From positions 1 through 7,378 of the forward strand of contig JBEAOO010000314.1 in assembly GCA_041164825.1 (NCBI GenBank): DNA of 7,378 bases, given 5' to 3'. A program made the translations under genes and the position numbers. Of this stretch, positions 4,784-7,378 are shown one piece after another. The DNA comes from JBEAOO01 sp041164825. GTDB lineage: Bacteria; Pseudomonadota; Gammaproteobacteria; Burkholderiales; Burkholderiaceae_C. Positions within the stretch are counted from its first letter, which is position 1; each line of letters begins with the position of its first letter. The notes below the pieces were generated by a model. The model saw only the letters and a list, made by a program, of their open reading frames with translations, did no database searches and was not told the DNA's origin.

Positions 4784-6069
4784 CACGCTGTTCGTGCCGC
4801 CGTTTCGGCCAACGCTTGCAAGCGGTCCAACAGGGCTTGGGCTTGTGCGGTGATCGGTGGCGCGGCGGGCGCAGGTGTGGGGTCAGCCCACACGGCTTGC
4901 ACTGCCGCGGCAATCGCCGTTGCATCGGTCACGGCCACGCAGCGCCCCGCAGCGGTCAAGGTGAGCTCGGCGTAGCTCTCGCTGAAGTTCCACACATTCG
5001 GCCCGTGCAGCACTGCGCAGCCCAGTGAGATCGGCTCGTGCGGGTTGTGCCCGCCCACGTGGGCCCATGAGCCACCCACCATGGCCACGCGCGCCAGGCG
5101 GTACCACAGGCCCATCTCGCCGATGGTGTCGGCCACGTAGACGGGCGTGTCTGGCGTGATCGCTTGCTGCGCGCTGCGCTGGGCCGCGCCGCCCGCGCCA
5201 GACGCCAAGGCCATCACCTCGGCCCCGCGCGCTGGCGCCCGAGGCGCGATCAGCAGCAAGGCATCGGGATGCGTGGCACGCAGCAGCGCGTGGGCTTGCA
5301 GTGCCAGCGCTTCTTCGCCCGGATGGCTCGACGCCAGCAGCCACACCAGCCGTGTGCCGATGGCGGCTTGCAGCGCAGCAAGTTGCTGCGCATCGCAGTT
5401 CGGCGCCGGCGACAGCGCTTTGATCGAGCCCGTGACGGCAATGCGTTTGCGCGGCGCGCCCAGGCTGACCAAAGCCTCTGTCGTGCTGGCGTTTTGCGCC
5501 GCCAGCCAGGCAAACCGCTGGAACAACGGTGCGTAAATGGCGCGGCCCCAGCGGCGCTTGGCGAGGGACTTCTCGGTCAAACGTGCGTTGACCAGCACGG
5601 TGGGGATGGCTCGGCCCTGTGCAGCGTCGATCAGCGCCGGCCACAGGTCCATCTCGCACCAGATGGCGAGGCTGGGCTGCCAGTGATCGAGAAAGGCCGC
5701 GGCCACGGCCGGTGTGTCCACCGGGCCAAACTGGTGTTGGCAGCGCGGCGGCAGGCCCAGGCGATGCAGCGCGTCGCCCGAGGTGCGGGAGGTGGTGGTG
5801 ATCAGGAACTGGTGCTGCGGCAGGCGTTCGGCCAAGCGGGCGAACAAGCCCGCCAGCGCCAGTGATTCGCCCACCCCCACCGCGTGGCCCCAGATCAGCG
5901 GGCCGGCGGCGCGCGGCGCGGGCGCGGTCATCAGCTTGTGGGCGATGCTGCGCTCGGTTTCTTTGCCGCGCAGCAAGCGCCGCTGCAAACCCCAGTGCCA
6001 CACCGGCGCCAGCGCACGCGCCAGCAGCAGATAGGCGCGCAATGCCAGCGTGCGGCGCGTGGCGCTCAT
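4783..6069 (-). CDS. waaA: GT30-family 3-deoxy-D-manno-octulosonic acid (Kdo) transferase, downstream paralogue
   Basis: Expected to transfer Kdo from CMP-Kdo to a lipid A precursor at the cytoplasmic face of the inner membrane. The 428-residue protein is of normal WaaA length. A hydrophobic anchor lies at about 7-28. The Rossmann-type N-domain carries GHAVGVGE (61-68) with the presumed catalytic Glu68, TTTSRTSGD (91-99), HQFGPVDTP (112-120), FLDHW (126-130), CEMDLWP (138-144, Glu139) and NARLTEKS (161-168). TGSIK (213-217) supplies the conserved lysine. The C-domain carries SSHPGEE (247-253), DTIGEMGLWY (314-323), VGGSWAHVGGHNPHEP (331-346) and GPNVWNF (356-362). Gly65 replaces the usual Ser of the HAVSVGE motif and Ala278 the His of the PRHP motif. 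HQFxPVDTP, FLDHW and STHPGEE-like segments resemble alphaproteobacterial enzymes. ATG 6069 overlaps the stop of the upstream paralogue as ATGA; no ribosome site is seen, so coupling is likely. Whether it adds Kdo or a related sugar is not certain. Confidence 0.87.
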   Translation of the reverse strand: MSATRRTLALRAYLLLARALAPVWHWGLQRRLLRGKETERSIAHKLMTAPAPRAAGPLIWGHAVGVGESLALAGLFARLAERLPQHQFLITTTSRTSGDALHRLGLPPRCQHQFGPVDTPAVAAAFLDHWQPSLAIWCEMDLWPALIDAAQGRAIPTVLVNARLTEKSLAKRRWGRAIYAPLFQRFAWLAAQNASTTEALVSLGAPRKRIAVTGSIKALSPAPNCDAQQLAALQAAIGTRLVWLLASSHPGEEALALQAHALLRATHPDALLLIAPRAPARGAEVMALASGAGGAAQRSAQQAITPDTPVYVADTIGEMGLWYRLARVAMVGGSWAHVGGHNPHEPISLGCAVLHGPNVWNFSESYAELTLTAAGRCVAVTDATAIAAAVQAVWADPTPAPAAPPITAQAQALLDRLQALAETAARTA

Positions 6070-7378
6070 GGGCGCGCGGCCAGCCACGGGCGCAACACGG
6101 CCATGTGCTTGGCGGTCGAACCCGCATGCTCGGCAAAAAACGCCTCGCAACCGGTCATGGCCTGGGCATAGGCCTCGGGCGAGGTGAGCAGGGTGCTGAG
6201 TGCAGCCACGAGCGAGTCGATCGTCAGGTGCTGCTGCAGCACGCCGGCGGCCAGGGCCTCCACGCCGGGGTATTCAATGCCCCAGATGCTGTGGCCCACC
6301 ATCACCGGTTTTTTGAGCGCCAGCGGCTCGATCACGTTGTGCGCGCCCAGCGGCACAAACGAGGCGCCCACCACCACCACCTGGCTCAGCGCCAGGTAGA
6401 AGTACATCTCACCCAGCGAATCGCCCAGCAGCACATCCACGCCGTCCAGCGTGGCGGCGGGGTCGGTGAGCGCCAGTTGGGCGTCAAATACCTGGCTGCG
6501 CCGCACGATGGGCACGCCCGCGGTTTGGAACATCTCGAGCACGGTGTCAAAGCGCTGCGGGCTGCGCGGCACGTAAACGAGCAACGGCGCAGGGCGGCCG
6601 GCGGCGAGCAAGTTGGCCTTGAGCTTCAGCCAGGCATCCAGAAACTGCTCGTCCTCGCCAATGATGGCGCTGGCGATGCACAGCACCGGTCGCTGACCCG
6701 GCTGCAGGCCCCAGGCCTGCACGCGCTCCGCCGCCATGGCCAGTTGGTGGGCCGACACGGGCAAATCGAAGCGCGTTTCGCCCACCACCTCCACGCGCGG
6801 GCAAGCCACAGCGCGAAAACGTGCGGCATGGGTTTCTGATTTGCACATCACCAGCTCGTAGGCCTCGAACACACCCGAGCGCAGGCCCCACCATTTCTGG
6901 TCGCGCTCAATGCTCTTGCGCGGGTACTGCGCGTTGGCGATGGCCAGCGGCACGCCCAGGCGGCGCAGCGTGGTCAGCAGCACCGGCCAGGTGTCGATCT
7001 CGGTCATCAGCGCGCAGCGCGGGTTGAAGCGCCGCACCACACCGCGCACCGCGCTGGCCACTTCAAACGGCACATAAATCACCTGCGCTTGGCCCGCGCT
7101 CATGGCGTCGGCAAACAGGCTTTGCGCGGCGCTGCGACCGGCGGCCGTGAGTGTGCTGATGAGCACCGGATGGCCTTCGGCCAGCAGTGCGCGGATCAAG
7201 GGCGCCGCGCCGCGCAGCTCGCCCATCGAGGCCGAGTGCACCCAGATCGGCCGCGTGAGGCGCGCCTCCGGTCGGCCAAAACGCTCGGCCCAATGCTGGC
7301 GGTAGAGCGGCTCACGTTTGCCCTTGCGCCACATGTAGACGAGCAGCAGCGGCACCAACAGCAGCCACGCCAGGCGGT
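6066..7378 (-). CDS. waaA: GT30-family Kdo transferase, upstream paralogue (5' end cut by window edge)
   Basis: The visible 436 residues lack only a short N-terminus; the frame is still open at 7378 without a convincing start. It begins with a hydrophobic anchor (visible 2-16), then the WaaA-typical segment with REPLYRQHWAERFG, IWVHSASMGE (44-53, presumed catalytic Glu53), TEIDTWP (125-131, Glu126), NAQYPRKS (148-155), GETRFD (199-204), GEDEQFLDAW, GDSLGEMYFY (318-327) and GASFVPLGAHNVIEP (337-351). The layout matches betaproteobacterial WaaA such as the Neisseria enzyme, which transfers Kdo to lipid IVA on the inner-membrane cytoplasmic face. Several normally strong positions differ: NARLS is NAQYP, the Lys of GNxKFD is Arg203, the His of PRHP is Ser272, and GGSxxxxGGHN is GASFVPLGAHN. 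The second Glu of METELWP is Asp128. The TGA overlaps the start of the second paralogue. It might be a Kdo transferase with relaxed motifs or one that has changed its donor or acceptor. Confidence 0.87.
   Translation of the reverse strand, partial: RLAWLLLVPLLLVYMWRKGKREPLYRQHWAERFGRPEARLTRPIWVHSASMGELRGAAPLIRALLAEGHPVLISTLTAAGRSAAQSLFADAMSAGQAQVIYVPFEVASAVRGVVRRFNPRCALMTEIDTWPVLLTTLRRLGVPLAIANAQYPRKSIERDQKWWGLRSGVFEAYELVMCKSETHAARFRAVACPRVEVVGETRFDLPVSAHQLAMAAERVQAWGLQPGQRPVLCIASAIIGEDEQFLDAWLKLKANLLAAGRPAPLLVYVPRSPQRFDTVLEMFQTAGVPIVRRSQVFDAQLALTDPAATLDGVDVLLGDSLGEMYFYLALSQVVVVGASFVPLGAHNVIEPLALKKPVMVGHSIWGIEYPGVEALAAGVLQQHLTIDSLVAALSTLLTSPEAYAQAMTGCEAFFAEHAGSTAKHMAVLRPWLAARP

Noticed and set aside
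4883..6136. Second long minus-strand frame over the downstream GT30 gene
   Set aside because: It is an overlapping frame of the same region with Arg/Gly/Ala-rich composition; the other frame carries all GT30 motifs.
1..7378. Mobile element, prophage or defence island
   Set aside because: No transposase, integrase, terminal repeats, CRISPR repeats or tRNA-linked attachment site were seen; all six genes are recognisable housekeeping or envelope families.

Overview
The window reads as ordinary chromosome from a GC-rich Gram-negative bacterium. A member of the Burkholderiales (Comamonadaceae-like betaproteobacteria) is the best guess from the G/C-dominated third codon positions, the protein styles and the lipopolysaccharide genes. 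This placement is inference, because no rRNA or other marker gene is present. No mobile element, CRISPR array, tRNA or rRNA was seen. Gene density is high, with six protein genes and only three non-coding gaps: about 140 bp at the left edge, 174 bp between divergent genes, and 111 bp between convergent genes.

Left block, minus strand, 141-3105: three genes read right to left as a tight operon. The first encodes a 499-residue fusion of the Ada methyl-phosphotriester sensor, an AraC-type DNA-binding domain and an AlkA-type 3-methyladenine DNA glycosylase. The second is an Ogt-type O6-alkylguanine-DNA alkyltransferase. The third is a ten-helix EamA/DMT-family transporter. Both junctions are ATGA stop/start overlaps, which suggests translational coupling. 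The first two proteins together hold the activities that E. coli splits between Ada and AlkA, so this is a self-contained alkylation-damage response. The transporter is an unexplained passenger.

Middle, plus strand, 3280-4671: a 463-residue phosphomannomutase/phosphoglucomutase of the AlgC type with every landmark catalytic residue in place. It is divergent from the repair operon. The shared 174-bp gap holds a plausible promoter for the mutase, a perfect match to the E. coli Ada-box core AAAGCGCA over its -35 region, and a 34-bp imperfect inverted repeat ending in CAATTG on both sides.

Right block, minus strand, 4783-7378: two tandem genes of the GT30 (WaaA/KdtA, Kdo transferase) family, again joined by an ATGA overlap. 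The upstream one runs off the right edge. The two proteins are very unlike each other: the upstream copy resembles betaproteobacterial WaaA, while the downstream copy carries features I associate with alphaproteobacterial Kdo transferases. Both carry substitutions at normally conserved GT30 positions. With the neighbouring hexose-phosphate mutase, this half of the window is an envelope-sugar / lipopolysaccharide inner-core region.

I see no clearly novel system. The points most worth following are the divergent tandem GT30 pair, the transporter coupled to DNA-alkylation repair, and the Ada-box-like site between the repair operon and the mutase.
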